The notes below the pieces were generated by a model. The model was not told the origin of the DNA. It was given only the letters and a program-made list of their open reading frames with translations, and ran no database searches. Below, in pieces: positions 44,335-54,240 of a stretch of 64,000 nucleotides of DNA; within the stretch, counting starts at the first letter, position 1, and every line of letters begins with the position of its first letter. The stretch is from Tolypothrix bouteillei VB521301 (GTDB taxonomy: Bacteria; Cyanobacteriota; Cyanobacteriia; Cyanobacteriales; Nostocaceae): the NCBI RefSeq assembly GCF_000760695.4, contig NZ_JHEG04000001.1, positions 9,336,115 to 9,400,114 on the forward strand, read 5' to 3'. Made by a program: the position numbers and the translations under genes.

Positions 44335-47300
44335 TTAACCGGATGTATTCGAGTAGGCTGGAGGAATCGTTTTTTCAACCTGACAAAGAGATTGACGATC
44401 GCTCAAATCTGGATGCGATCGCAAATAATCTTTTATCCACATACAACCAGAGTGCAATATCTGGTTACTATCTAAAACGCGATCGAGTTGCCAAAGAATC
44501 ACAACATCATCTAACCCGGCAGATGCTAGGATTGCTCCTTGGTTCTGGGTAACGGGGTAAAAGGCAACATTCAATGCTCGTTGTTCGTGTCCTTCTAGAG
44601 TAGCGTGCAAGATGCCATCTAGCGACCAAAGTTTTACTTTATTATCCCAACCAGCAGAGGCTAAGACGGTGCCCCAGTTGTCGGGGAGTCCAGAATGGGG
44701 GGGAATGAAGGTGATACCATTTACCCGATCTGTGTGGGCGGGAATGGTGCGAATTAATTTACCGTCTAACGACCACAGTTTTATTGTCGTGTCTTCGCTG
44801 GCTGTAGCAACAAACTTTCCATCAGGACTAAAGGCGACATCCCAAATAGTCTCGTTATGACTTTTCAGGGTAAATTGCGGCTGAGATGGAAACTTCCCGT
44901 TTGCATTCCTGTGCCAGAGGCGAAGAAACGTATCTCGACCGCCGATCGCTAACCATTGGTTATCATGGCTAAATGTTCCAGCATTGAGGCGATCGCGGTT
45001 TTTAGGTAGGGACTCACTCAGGGTTTGGATGAAAGTGCCATCCTGCTTCCAGAGTTTGGCTGTGCCGTCCCAACTGATGGAAGCTATTTCTAGCCCGTCG
45101 GGACTAAACACCACATCCCGCACTGTTGCGTTATGGGCTGAGATCGTTTTTAAGGGTTTTCCCTGCATCGTCCATAAAGTCAAGGAACCATCATCGCTAC
45201 CGGCGGCGATCGCTTTCCCATCTGGGCTGATATCCACTGACCAAACCTGTCCCGGTGGCGGGGTTAAGGTGTTGAGCAGTTGTCCGGCTCGATTCCACAG
45301 CTTAATGGTGCCGTCAGCACTAGAGGAAACGATTGTTTGCCCATCAGGGCTAATCGGCGTGTGCCAAACAGAGGCACGATGACCCCGCAATACAGTGAGA
45401 ATATCGCTTTGCCGCTGCCACAGCCGCACCAAGTTGTCTTCACCACCGGAAATCAAACGACGACCATCGGCACTGAAAGCTACTTCCCATGTACCGTTAA
45501 TATGGGCATACAGGGTTTGATTGACAGTTCGATCGCTGTTCCAAAACTTAATTGTGTTATCCCAACCAGCTGAAGCAAGGGTTTGTCCATCGGGGCTAAA
45601 GGCGAGAGTCACCACGCTGCTGTCGTGTTCTGTGGCAGTTTCCATTAAAGTGCCAGTGACAGTCCACCAGATAACATTACCAATCCAGTCTCCAGCTACC
45701 AGAGTTTGTCCGTCAGGGCTGAAAGTGACGCTCATCAGACGGTTTTTGCCTTTTTTGGATGCGATGGGATTATTCAGTGTCCGAATTTTCTTACCCTCTA
45801 GATTCCAGAGGATGAGAGTATTATCATCACTGACCGAGGCTAGGATGTTAGCATCAACAGGACTAAACGCCACCTTTGAAACTGCACTGCTGTGTCCCTT
45901 AAAAGTACGAATCAAGCTGCCGTCGATGCGCCAAAGTTTTACTGTCTTGTCGTTACTAGCCGAGGCAATCCATTGTCCGTTGGCACTGACGGCGAGCGAT
46001 CGCACCCAATCTTGATGTCCGTTGAGTGTTTTAACCAGTGTACCGTCCAGCTTCCACAGTCGCACAGTGCCATCTTGCCCAGCCGAAATTAGTTTATCGC
46101 CTTTGGGAGTAAAGGTGACATCAAAGACTTCTCCTTTGTGACCACTAAGTACTTTTACCAATGTGCCATCGCTTTTCCACAAAGTAATCTTACCGTGTTG
46201 GTGAGCAGCAGCGATTGTCTGTCCGTCGGCAGTGATGGCAATACCCCGCACTTTTCCCTGTTTACCGTTTAGGCGGTTGCGTTCAATGACTTGAAAGGTG
46301 GCACGGCGCAATTCTCGATCTACCTTGGTAAGTAACTCAGCAGGCACATCCGCTAATTTGCTCAATCGAGTCTGGGCTTTGATGGCACTGACTAAAGCAT
46401 CTAATCGATTTCCAGAGGCAAACTGAGCTTCCGAGACGTTAGCGATCGCTTCAATTTCTCGGAGAGTAGCTTGATGTCTTTGAGCGAAGGCATACATTCC
46501 CAAGAAACTGGCGACGACGAAAGCAATACTAACAGTCCCCAGTAACCACTTTTGCAAGCGACTGGCACGTTTTTCTTGTTGCAGTCGCTTTTCAACTTCT
46601 TGCAGTCGCCGGAATTCTTCTTGTCGTTTCAAATCATCTAAGTCGGTGCTGGTGCCAAACCACTTGACTACCTGTCCGCTTCCATCCTTGATGGGAATCG
46701 CCCGATTGAGAAACCAGCGATAGTTTCCCGCGACATCTTGTATTCTCAGTTGCACTTCATAGGGTGAGTTGGTTTCTAGGGAATGTTTCCAAGCGACAAG
46801 GCTATTGGGGCGATCTTCAGGATGAACCAAATCCAGGCTTTTCCAGTCCGTCACCTTTGAATGCGATCGCCCCAAAAAGGTACTTAAATGCTGGTTAGTA
46901 TAAGATAGTCTACCATCTGGCTCTACAATCCATACCATCTGGGGCATCGCTTCTGCTAGTTGCCGAAAGAACCTTTCGCTTTCTTGCTGCACCGCAAATT
47001 GCCGCCGGATTTCTTGCTGTTCTGCATCCTGACTAGCGGCTAGAAATTGGTAATCTAAATCGCTGAGGCTTTTGTTTTGCGCCCACTTTTGGGCATCAAT
47101 TAGAGCTTGTCCCCGTAAAAGCCGGGATGTATCCTGTTTTTGAGAAGCAATCCAAGCTGATACTGTTTCATAGTAGGGACATAGTTGATTTAATTGTGCT
47201 TCTACCCATTCCCGATTAAAAACGTCTTGATATATGCGATTGCGGATTTGCAAATATCCTTGATATTTAACTACCAAACCAGAAAGCAGCAGTTCTATCT

Positions 47301-48345
47301 GTTCTCGACTGTCGTCGGCTGCTACGGGAATAGCTTGTAAAAGTTGCTGATAGATTCCGAGTAATCTACTAATGCGTTGAGTATTGTAAAGCAGGCGATT
47401 GCGAATTGTGCGTAAATGCTCTGGTTCGTCTTGAGATTCCCAATTGTTAATGATTTGCGATCGCACTAAACACTCTATCCAATCTGCTTCTTTACCTGGT
47501 GCAATTTCCAAAGGTAGGCTAGTTTTGCCGTTGTTACTTTCTAGATTCATCCTTTGGCTGTAATGCTGTTGCTTGGTTATTACCACTAACTGACATAATT
47601 TTTGCGTTAGAAATGGCTGTCCATTAGTCCAAGCAATAATTTCTTTAAATACCCTTTGGGGATTGTTCACAACTTGCTCTAATCCCACTACCAGAGGTTG
47701 AGCCTCTGCTAATGTAAACCCTTCTAAATTAATAGCAACACCAATATTAAAAGGTGTTTTGAGTTTATTTTGAATTAAATCAGAGGGAGTTGCAACTCCA
47801 AATAAAGCAAAACCCAGTCGTTCGTATTCAGGATTATGGACTCTTTGTTGATAACAAGCCCGAATCCACGCATAGAAATCATCTATGCCAAAGCTTAATT
47901 GCAGCAAGCTATCAATTTCATCAATGAAAATAAAAATCCGATTGTTACTCAGATTGACTAGCAAAATATCTTCAATAAAATTGCCCAAACGTTGTATGAG
48001 TGAAAACTCAGTTTGTTCTTGCCACCAAGCTGCAAAATCGATTTTCTTAGCTAATCCAAAACTATGCAGCAAGCGGACAATTATCCCTTTATAAAATTGT
48101 GTTTGGGTGAGTTCTTGGCTATATATTTGCGTAATATCAACGTAAGCACAACTAAAGCCTTCATTTTGTAATCGTTGCTTGGTATGTACCAGTAGTGAAG
48201 ATTTGCCTATTTGACGACAGTTGAATACATAGCAAAATTCCCCCGCTTTTAGGGCTGTATAAAGCTCAATATCTGCTTGTCTATTAACATAGTTAGCAGC
48301 ATTAGCATTTAGACAACCACCAACTTTATAAGTGCTTTTGTTCAT
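44335..48345 (-). CDS. AAA-like NTPase - PAS - TM - WD40 repeat protein
   Basis: A 1336-residue multidomain protein. An AAA-like STAND-style NTPase lies at 1-about 400, with Walker A-like [13 protein letters not shown] (43-54) and Walker [10 protein letters not shown] (137-145). A PAS/PAC domain lies at about 455-575 ([33 protein letters not shown]). A charged helix (575-598) and one membrane helix (about 600-622) follow. Then come 14 WD40 repeats (about 695-1310), each ending in an LW or FW dipeptide, which would make two seven-bladed propellers. WD40 is the likely sensor/scaffold and the NTPase the switch. No recognisable effector domain is present. It lies 34 bp downstream of the HTH-AAA gene on the same strand, so the two probably form an operon. 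Confidence 0.85.
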   Translation of the reverse strand: MNKSTYKVGGCLNANAANYVNRQADIELYTALKAGEFCYVFNCRQIGKSSLLVHTKQRLQNEGFSCAYVDITQIYSQELTQTQFYKGIIVRLLHSFGLAKKIDFAAWWQEQTEFSLIQRLGNFIEDILLVNLSNNRIFIFIDEIDSLLQLSFGIDDFYAWIRACYQQRVHNPEYERLGFALFGVATPSDLIQNKLKTPFNIGVAINLEGFTLAEAQPLVVGLEQVVNNPQRVFKEIIAWTNGQPFLTQKLCQLVVITKQQHYSQRMNLESNNGKTSLPLEIAPGKEADWIECLVRSQIINNWESQDEPEHLRTIRNRLLYNTQRISRLLGIYQQLLQAIPVAADDSREQIELLLSGLVVKYQGYLQIRNRIYQDVFNREWVEAQLNQLCPYYETVSAWIASQKQDTSRLLRGQALIDAQKWAQNKSLSDLDYQFLAASQDAEQQEIRRQFAVQQESERFFRQLAEAMPQMVWIVEPDGRLSYTNQHLSTFLGRSHSKVTDWKSLDLVHPEDRPNSLVAWKHSLETNSPYEVQLRIQDVAGNYRWFLNRAIPIKDGSGQVVKWFGTSTDLDDLKRQEEFRRLQEVEKRLQQEKRASRLQKWLLGTVSIAFVVASFLGMYAFAQRHQATLREIEAIANVSEAQFASGNRLDALVSAIKAQTRLSKLADVPAELLTKVDRELRRATFQVIERNRLNGKQGKVRGIAITADGQTIAAAHQHGKITLWKSDGTLVKVLSGHKGEVFDVTFTPKGDKLISAGQDGTVRLWKLDGTLVKTLNGHQDWVRSLAVSANGQWIASASNDKTVKLWRIDGSLIRTFKGHSSAVSKVAFSPVDANILASVSDDNTLILWNLEGKKIRTLNNPIASKKGKNRLMSVTFSPDGQTLVAGDWIGNVIWWTVTGTLMETATEHDSSVVTLAFSPDGQTLASAGWDNTIKFWNSDRTVNQTLYAHINGTWEVAFSADGRRLISGGEDNLVRLWQRQSDILTVLRGHRASVWHTPISPDGQTIVSSSADGTIKLWNRAGQLLNTLTPPPGQVWSVDISPDGKAIAAGSDDGSLTLWTMQGKPLKTISAHNATVRDVVFSPDGLEIASISWDGTAKLWKQDGTFIQTLSESLPKNRDRLNAGTFSHDNQWLAIGGRDTFLRLWHRNANGKFPSQPQFTLKSHNETIWDVAFSPDGKFVATASEDTTIKLWSLDGKLIRTIPAHTDRVNGITFIPPHSGLPDNWGTVLASAGWDNKVKLWSLDGILHATLEGHEQRALNVAFYPVTQNQGAILASAGLDDVVILWQLDRVLDSNQILHSGCMWIKDYLRSHPDLSDRQSLCQVEKTIPPAYSNTSG

Positions 48346-48379
48346 AATAGCAAATCATAATTAGCTGAACTTTGTTTAA

Positions 48380-49924
48380 TTACGACATCAGATATTTTCT
48401 AAAGAAGTCTCGATATAATTGGCAACTAATTACCCATTTTTGTTGTTGCAATTGAATTAACCCCATATTTTCTAATTGGTAGGCAGTTAACATATCTAAA
48501 TCGATATTTTTATCTTTTGTTAAAAAGATTTTCATAGTATCTAATAATTGGGTGTTTTTTTGTAATTTATTTAATAAAATTTGTAAATGTTGACGATAAA
48601 TTCCTACTTCTGTGATTGCTGTTTGCAAAATCTCTTCTAAGGTTAATTTATGATAGAGCAGGTGATAAAGAGTAATATTTAGTAATGCTGGATGTCCCCC
48701 GATTAATTCCATTAATTGATGCACTTGCTTGTTTTGTTGCCAATCAATTCCATAGCGGTTGGCTAACTCAATTACTTGCTCAGAAGTAAATTCTGATAAT
48801 TTCAATGGTAGCCCAATGTTAAAAGGAGATTGATTAATTTCAATAGAAAGATAAACATCTGTTGAATAAACAATCACCAAACGCAGCTTTGTCCATACTT
48901 CATCCTGTTGCGCTTCTTCTTGCCACGAACGTAACAGAGGTAAAAATTCATTGGCTAGATCGGGATATTCAAAAATACGCTGAACTTCGTCTAATACTAA
49001 TAGTAAAGGTTTTTCTAAAGATGCAAGCAAACATTCTTTTAGATAAAGAGTGCAGCTGAGTTTACTACCTATTTCTTCGTCCCAATGTTTATCGGCATTA
49101 AATTCTCTGCCTAATTGACGAGCAATACTAGCAGCTAACCATTGCATGAATAATTGAGGTTTTCGCAAAACATCAATATCAACTTGAGCGATATTGATTT
49201 TTGCAGTTTCATACCCTAACATTCTGGTATGAGCTACAATCCGCAACATTAGAGAAGTTTTACCCATGCCTCGACAACCTTGAATGCGAATGACGCATCC
49301 AGGTTGCGTAATTTCTTGATGTGCTAGTTCTTCTAATGGAGGACGAGGAACATAGAATTTAGAATCTAAAGATAAAGGAGCGCAGGGATATTTTATATAT
49401 TCACTAATCTTTGCTCCATCGTTGTAATCGCTCTGTTTGTTAAGTGTCATTTCACTCTTAATTTTTTCTTCACCGAGAAAGACGGAAACAATTTGAGATG
49501 GTGCAGTATTTGGTGTGATTGTTTGTTGTTCCCCCGACAATTCACTTTCTGGTAATAAATCTGCATCAACTAAATTTTCAGATAAATCTCGATCTATCAG
49601 TTGTCTATCTTCTGGCGAATATTCCCGCAGAAAATCCATATCATTGGCATCATAGAGGGTGTAGTCATCTTCATGCAACACTAAATCAAAAGCACTAAAG
49701 CAGATTCGCAGGGTACGCGGATCTATCCTCGAATTCAAAGACCATAAACGGCTTAAACTAGAGGTAGAAATTCCAATGCGATCGCCTAATTCTACTTGTG
49801 TAAAACGTTTACCTCCTCTTTTTTGTCTCTCTTCTTCCAAAATTGCAGTTTGCAATCTCTTCATCCCGACAGCAGTTAGAACTACTCCTCTTTTTCGCAG
49901 TGATTTATTTTTGTCTTCTTTCAT
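48380..49924 (-). CDS. HTH - AAA-like NTPase protein
   Basis: A 514-residue protein. The N-terminus has a helix-turn-helix at about 38-65 (FTQVELGDRIGISTSSLSRL) preceded by a basic segment. A linker (about 95-180) leads to an AAA-like NTPase with Walker A GCRGMGKTSL (216-225), Walker B LLLVLDEVQR (307-316) and the family's ISxxxNIGLP-like segment SPFNIGLPLKLSEF. The rest is a helical C-terminal part ending with a winged-helix-like tail. It is the first gene of a two-gene unit with the AAA-PAS-WD40 protein. Regulatory or conflict-system roles are plausible, but nothing in the sequence decides between them. Confidence 0.8.
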   Translation of the reverse strand: MKEDKNKSLRKRGVVLTAVGMKRLQTAILEEERQKRGGKRFTQVELGDRIGISTSSLSRLWSLNSRIDPRTLRICFSAFDLVLHEDDYTLYDANDMDFLREYSPEDRQLIDRDLSENLVDADLLPESELSGEQQTITPNTAPSQIVSVFLGEEKIKSEMTLNKQSDYNDGAKISEYIKYPCAPLSLDSKFYVPRPPLEELAHQEITQPGCVIRIQGCRGMGKTSLMLRIVAHTRMLGYETAKINIAQVDIDVLRKPQLFMQWLAASIARQLGREFNADKHWDEEIGSKLSCTLYLKECLLASLEKPLLLVLDEVQRIFEYPDLANEFLPLLRSWQEEAQQDEVWTKLRLVIVYSTDVYLSIEINQSPFNIGLPLKLSEFTSEQVIELANRYGIDWQQNKQVHQLMELIGGHPALLNITLYHLLYHKLTLEEILQTAITEVGIYRQHLQILLNKLQKNTQLLDTMKIFLTKDKNIDLDMLTAYQLENMGLIQLQQQKWVISCQLYRDFFRKYLMS

Positions 49925-50629
49925 TTCTAAATGAAAATTTTAACTTGTTTTTATATTAATTTTGCTTAAAAGTGGTTTCCAGCCTTAAGTGACGTATATG
50001 ATGTTTTAATGGATGTAATCTAAATATTACCAGATATCTGCCACAGCTTCACTGATGTAAGTGAAGTTTTTGAACTGGGAAAAAATCAATTGATTTTTTA
50101 AGTAGGTCAACCAAAAAAAACGTAAGATAGATAGACTATAAAAATTAAGTGATAAGTGATGCCTAGCGCGGTGAATGAGAGCGGTTTTATTTCTGTAACT
50201 CTCTCACAGCAAGGTTTTCAAGCTGTGCGTGGCGGCAAAATCTCTCTTCGCTACTTTTACCCCTAGATGCCTATGTAAGTAAAAACAAGATTTGTATATA
50301 AAAATACAAAAAATTTTTAGCAAATGAAGTATTATATTGCACAATCTTGAGATTACCAAAACTACAGCCTATATAAGAGTGTTTTCAGGTAATTTGCCTG
50401 GAAGTAAGTTAACTGATTTATCTGCACTTGAGGTAAATAAGAAAACATGGGAAATTTGAAGCTGTCTAAAATATTGGCGTTGCTCAATCAGAACTATGAA
50501 ATTCTAAAGTTACTTTTTTTTCCTTCGTAACGATGTCTAAACTATGATTCGCCGTTAGCCAAACCCCAATTTACTAAACAAGCGTCTTGGTGTTGGTAAG
50601 TACGCCCCTTGAAATTAGCCAGAATCTCA
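49925..50629. other. intergenic region, divergent promoters
   Basis: About 700 bp of mostly AT-rich sequence between the minus-strand AAA gene and the plus-strand exported-protein gene. It should carry both promoters. No gene, terminator or known RNA was recognised. A GC-richer patch at about 50160-50275 stands out but I cannot name it. Confidence 0.4.
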
Positions 50630-51340
50630 ATGCAACCAATAAAAAGCCTGCGAATATTAGCCCCTACTATTGTGGGTTTATTAACTCTTACAGTCACTCA
50701 TCCTGTTAACGCTCAAGCAGTGATTGACACTTTAGACAACGGTAATCTGAGTGTGACTGGTATGAGATCGGGAAGTGGCTGCACAGTCCTTTTTAACCCT
50801 CAAGGAGAGATCCTGCAACAAGGACGATCCTGTAGTTCAACAGAAATCCGTAAAGCCCAGGCCGCGATCGATAGCTACCTGCGGGAACAAGGCACATCTG
50901 ACAGTGACAATGGCAGCTCGTCGGGCCAAAATCTGACGTTGATCTGCTATGGTGAAGGTCGCAAACCGACTGTCGCAAATCGCTATGGATATGAATGGAA
51001 CGATCGCCGCCATCGCTATGAAGCAAGTAATCGCGTAGAGTTAACCACTGGCGACTTCGATTCCGAGGTTCAGGTCGAAATCCGTGGTTCACAGGGAAAA
51101 ATCCATCTAACCGGAAAGCTTATCCCGCCGATCCATTCGGGCGGTGACAATGGATGGTGGCCGCTCTACGACCTTCAGGTCTCGCCCGATCGCATTACGG
51201 GAAAATACCGGATGAACGAGCTAAATAAACCGCGTGTCAATATCGACCGGCGCAGCGGCAGGATCGCCATAGATGGGATTGAAAAGTTTCGGGGCGAGTG
51301 CAACTCAGGCGATTGGGGCGGCAGCAGAACCCGATTCTAG
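50630..51340 (+). CDS. exported protein, unknown function
   Basis: 236 residues from the ATG at 50630 (MQPIKSLRILAPTIVGLL); a TTG 21 nt upstream is the other option. A signal peptide ends at HPVNA before Q. The mature part has an N-terminal domain with two cysteines (GSGCTVLF, GRSCSSTE), a Ser/Asp/Gly linker, and a C-terminal beta-rich domain (LTLICYGEGRKPTVANRYGY to RGECNSGDWGG) with two further cysteines. The C-terminal domain resembles secreted proteins found in several bacterial phyla, but I cannot name the family. Base composition rises in GC from here onward. Confidence 0.65.
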   Translation: MQPIKSLRILAPTIVGLLTLTVTHPVNAQAVIDTLDNGNLSVTGMRSGSGCTVLFNPQGEILQQGRSCSSTEIRKAQAAIDSYLREQGTSDSDNGSSSGQNLTLICYGEGRKPTVANRYGYEWNDRRHRYEASNRVELTTGDFDSEVQVEIRGSQGKIHLTGKLIPPIHSGGDNGWWPLYDLQVSPDRITGKYRMNELNKPRVNIDRRSGRIAIDGIEKFRGECNSGDWGGSRTRF

Positions 51341-51466
51341 CCTAGTAGGCTATTGGGTTTGTAACAAACTTACCATCTTTTGAAGATGCAGCGGTGTTGG
51401 AGTTTTTCGAGAAGTCGTCCCGGAATCTGCTTCACCCCTGTTTAGCACCGCAAAAAGGAAAATTGT

Positions 51467-52060
51467 ATGTCCCCCCTAAGACACGAAGCCCCTGTACCGG
51501 TTGAATATCGACTGTTTGGACTCGATCGTCGGCTCATTTGGCCGACGGTGAGCGTTTATTTTGTGGTGTTTTTATGGTCGGGAGTCATGCCAGCCATCAA
51601 CGAGGCTGTTCATAACAAGGAGGTTTTAGCAGGGACAGCTTATAATGTCGGCCCTGTAAGTTTTACGCCGACCCAAGGCTGGGTAATAACTAAGGCCCCA
51701 TTCCCTGTCGGGAGTTCATCAAACGCAGTGGTCTTCAAAGATGGCGTCACGTTTAGCGTCAAAAGCGGCGTCTGGAAGGGAACTGCCGAGGAACTCCTCA
51801 ACCAGATCGTGAAAGACCAGAATGAATTTGTTGTCGAGGGTAAATTAGTTCCTGTTACAACACTACAAAAGGTTGCCGGAGTAGCTAAGAGAATTAATGG
51901 CCCCGACTATACTGGTCTACTGCTCGCATACGTCGATGGCAAGGGTCAGGGAGTCGAAGTGATTGTGAAGGGCCCGGCCGCTACCTCCACACAACTGGAG
52001 CAACCGATCGCTGACATGATTAAGAGCATCACTTTTAAACCGAAGGAAGGCGATTCATGA
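51467..52060 (+). CDS. membrane-anchored protein, unknown function
   Basis: A 197-residue protein with a cytoplasmic N-terminus and one membrane helix (about 23-45, LIWPTVSVYFVVFLWSGVMP). It has an extracytoplasmic beta-rich domain (about 55-195: VGPVSFTPTQGWVI, VVFKDGVTFSVKSGVWKG). An AAGGA-like ribosome binding site precedes the ATG. The stop overlaps the start of the PrsW-family gene by 4 bp (ATGA), so the two are translationally coupled. It may be the substrate or partner of that protease, much as RsiW is cleaved by PrsW, though it shows no anti-sigma motif. GC and codon use look higher than in most of the window. Confidence 0.65.
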   Translation: MSPLRHEAPVPVEYRLFGLDRRLIWPTVSVYFVVFLWSGVMPAINEAVHNKEVLAGTAYNVGPVSFTPTQGWVITKAPFPVGSSSNAVVFKDGVTFSVKSGVWKGTAEELLNQIVKDQNEFVVEGKLVPVTTLQKVAGVAKRINGPDYTGLLLAYVDGKGQGVEVIVKGPAATSTQLEQPIADMIKSITFKPKEGDS

Positions 52061-53232
52061 CTAGCACTTCAAAGGGTGAGGACACAATCCGCAAGGCTGC
52101 CATCGATCGTTCAGGCTGGAGCTATCCCGTCCGATTTTTTCAGCCGCACAACCCGGCGTGCTACCTGTATTGGTTGCTCGTGCTGAAAGGCACCTATGTT
52201 TTCAGCGGATTTTTGTTGAGCAGGGCCATCTATCCCTCCGCTCTGTTCATCGCCCTCTCGTCTCAGGCACTGTATTGCCTGCCTTGGATCTGGTTTCTCA
52301 CCCACAAAGACCGATATGAACGTGAGCCAGCCAAGCTCGCGCTGCTCGGCTTTCTCTGGGGCGGACTAGTAGCGGTGTGGGTCATGGCGTTTCCTGGCAA
52401 TAATGCAATCCTATCCCTAATAGCGAAGTTGGCCAGCTTAGACTTTTATAGCCATTGGAGTGCGGCCATCACGGCACCCATCGTGGAAGAAAGCTCCAAA
52501 TTCGTCGGGCTTATCATGCTCTCTTTACTAGCACGCAACCATGTCCGCAACGCCTACGACGGGTTTCTGCTTGGTGCGTTTGTGGGTCTCGGCTTTCAGG
52601 TCTTTGAAAACGTGCTTTACATTGTGGGTGCCCCCGACGCAAGCTTTGGATCGCAGCAGGTTGCTGATGCGTTAAAGTTATTGGTAGTACGTACAGCAAC
52701 CGGTTTCTGGAGTCACTCGCTCTACACGGCGGTTGCGGGTACGGGGTTTGGCTACTTCCTCGAAGCGAAAAATCGCTCGTTCGGACATCGGCTCGCGGTT
52801 TTGATAGGTTTCTTTCTGTTGGCTTGTCTGGCTCATGGCTGTTGGGATGCCATTATTGGGTTTATCGGCTTCGGGCCCATCGGCATCGTCATTGGAACGG
52901 TTGCGATTTTGCTTGCGTGGCGGTTCTCCGAGCAGCGTCAACGCAAGTTTGTCCGCGTCCTGCTGGCTGACGATGTTGCAAACGGAATCGTGACAGAAGC
53001 TGAACTGGCTGCGATTTCTAACCGACCGAGAAATCGGCGAGCTTACCTGAGAGAGATCGAGTCCTCATCCGGGCCTGACGCGGCAAAACGCGCTGGGTTC
53101 ATACTCGATGCGGCGATCGATCTTGCAGCAGCAATTGCATCTAAGGACAATCTCGATAGTCCGGCAGCCAAAGCCGCGCGTGCGGAGATTGCGAGGGTGC
53201 GCGGTGCAGCACAGTTAGGTCAATTAGAGTAG
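52057..53232 (+). CDS. PrsW-family intramembrane metalloprotease
   Basis: A 391-residue polytopic protein of the PrsW/CAAX-protease-related clan. The family motifs are all present: EE (144-145) in APIVEESSKF, FxxxEN-like VFEN (Glu184), His220 in FWSHSLYTAVAGTGFGY, and HGCWDA with His260 and Asp264. About nine membrane helices span residues 35-285, and a soluble helical C-terminus (about 290-391) is added. It probably cleaves a membrane-anchored protein within the bilayer, and the coupled upstream gene is the obvious candidate. The block 51.4-53.2 kb is GC-richer than its surroundings, suggesting transfer from another lineage. Confidence 0.85.
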   Translation: MTSTSKGEDTIRKAAIDRSGWSYPVRFFQPHNPACYLYWLLVLKGTYVFSGFLLSRAIYPSALFIALSSQALYCLPWIWFLTHKDRYEREPAKLALLGFLWGGLVAVWVMAFPGNNAILSLIAKLASLDFYSHWSAAITAPIVEESSKFVGLIMLSLLARNHVRNAYDGFLLGAFVGLGFQVFENVLYIVGAPDASFGSQQVADALKLLVVRTATGFWSHSLYTAVAGTGFGYFLEAKNRSFGHRLAVLIGFFLLACLAHGCWDAIIGFIGFGPIGIVIGTVAILLAWRFSEQRQRKFVRVLLADDVANGIVTEAELAAISNRPRNRRAYLREIESSSGPDAAKRAGFILDAAIDLAAAIASKDNLDSPAAKAARAEIARVRGAAQLGQLE

Positions 53233-53424
53233 ATTCCAGCCGAAATGCCGAGGCGATCGAGAGTGCCTGATACAGTAGGGTATCCGCCGAGGTATGTGCA
53301 AAATGGGACACATTGTAAATAAATATTGCAGAGAATACTTAATGTCAACCGTCACTTTGTTAACTGTCAGCATCCCGCTATTAAGAGAGGGGGCTTTGGT
53401 TTCCACGCTTCCAGAGGTTTTTCG

Positions 53425-53955
53425 ATGAAAATGTATTACAAACGAATTCTTGCTATCCTACCAATATTTGCATCTTTCGGATATTTAGGAACACCTGAAT
53501 TGCTTGTTTCAGCACAGAACGTGCAATCTATTGCAAATCCTTTACTAATCTCTCAAAGAGAACGACGCTCTATACGAGCAGTATCAGGACCGGACGAGCA
53601 AGGACGTTGGCGGTTTAATAAACCAAGTGGTATCTCTGATGATGCTATGCGAGAACAGGGATGCGTTGATGTCGGGAGAAATAATGCCCAACGTTGGCGT
53701 TGTCCCAGTCAAAGAATTAAAGTATATACGAATGATAGAGACAGATATAATACATACGATCGAGGATGGAGTAGAAACAGACGCTCTATACAAGCAGTGT
53801 CAGGACCCGATGACCGAGGACGTTGGCGGTTTAATAAGCCAAATGGTATTTCTGATGATGCTATGCGAGAACAGGGATGCGTTGATGTCGGGAGAAATAA
53901 TGCTCAGCGTTGGCGTTGTCCCAGTCAAAGAATTCGTGTGAGAGAAGGTCGATAG
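53425..53955 (+). CDS. secreted protein with two tandem Cys-containing repeats
   Basis: 176 residues from the ATG at 53425 (MKMYYKRILAILPIFASFGY), which gives a clean signal peptide ending at LLVSA. The mature protein is two copies of a unit of about 51 residues: RRSIRAVSGPDEQGRWRFNK, GISDDAMREQGCVDVGRNN and AQRWRCPSQRI, joined by a 21-residue Asp/Arg/Tyr-rich linker. Each unit has one Cys pair, probably a disulfide. The DNA repeats are about 90% identical, so the duplication is recent. No family was recognised. It follows the PrsW gene by about 190 bp on the same strand. Confidence 0.65.
   Translation: MKMYYKRILAILPIFASFGYLGTPELLVSAQNVQSIANPLLISQRERRSIRAVSGPDEQGRWRFNKPSGISDDAMREQGCVDVGRNNAQRWRCPSQRIKVYTNDRDRYNTYDRGWSRNRRSIQAVSGPDDRGRWRFNKPNGISDDAMREQGCVDVGRNNAQRWRCPSQRIRVREGR
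53566..53934 (+). repeat. 153-bp tandem duplication, 216-bp period
   Basis: Positions 53566-53718 and 53782-53934 are near-identical in-frame copies that encode the two Cys-containing units of the secreted protein. Confidence 0.9.
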
Positions 53956-53980
53956 TCAAATTTATGCCTTCGGCACGCTT

Positions 53981-54008
53981 CGCGAACGGACGAGCCTACT
54001 CGTTCGCG
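53981..54008 (+). terminator. stem-loop downstream of the repeat protein gene
   Basis: CGCGAACG (53981-53988) and CGTTCGCG (54001-54008) form a perfect 8-bp GC-rich stem with a 12-nt loop, 25 bp past the stop codon, followed by GCTTTATT. Confidence 0.55.
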
Positions 54009-54240
54009 GCTTTATTGACTCCTGCCTTGTTTCTTAACGACAAAACGATTTCTAAGAGCAATGTTGGCAAGTGCTATGGCATTTTCATTACTCCATGATG
54101 TTAATGTTTTCGGTGGTGTAACTCTACCCAGTATGTGTATTCAGCTCGTCTTAACCTTCTTGTTTGAATTCTTGTTTGCGCCACTCATAATTGAGCTTAA
54201 CAATATTTAACCCCCAATCATTTTCCATTAAATACAGATC

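Noticed and set aside
44612..46092. Plus-strand frames opposite the WD40 region (e.g. 44984-45382, 45521-46015)
   Set aside because: Antisense frames created by the repeated WD40 codon pattern.
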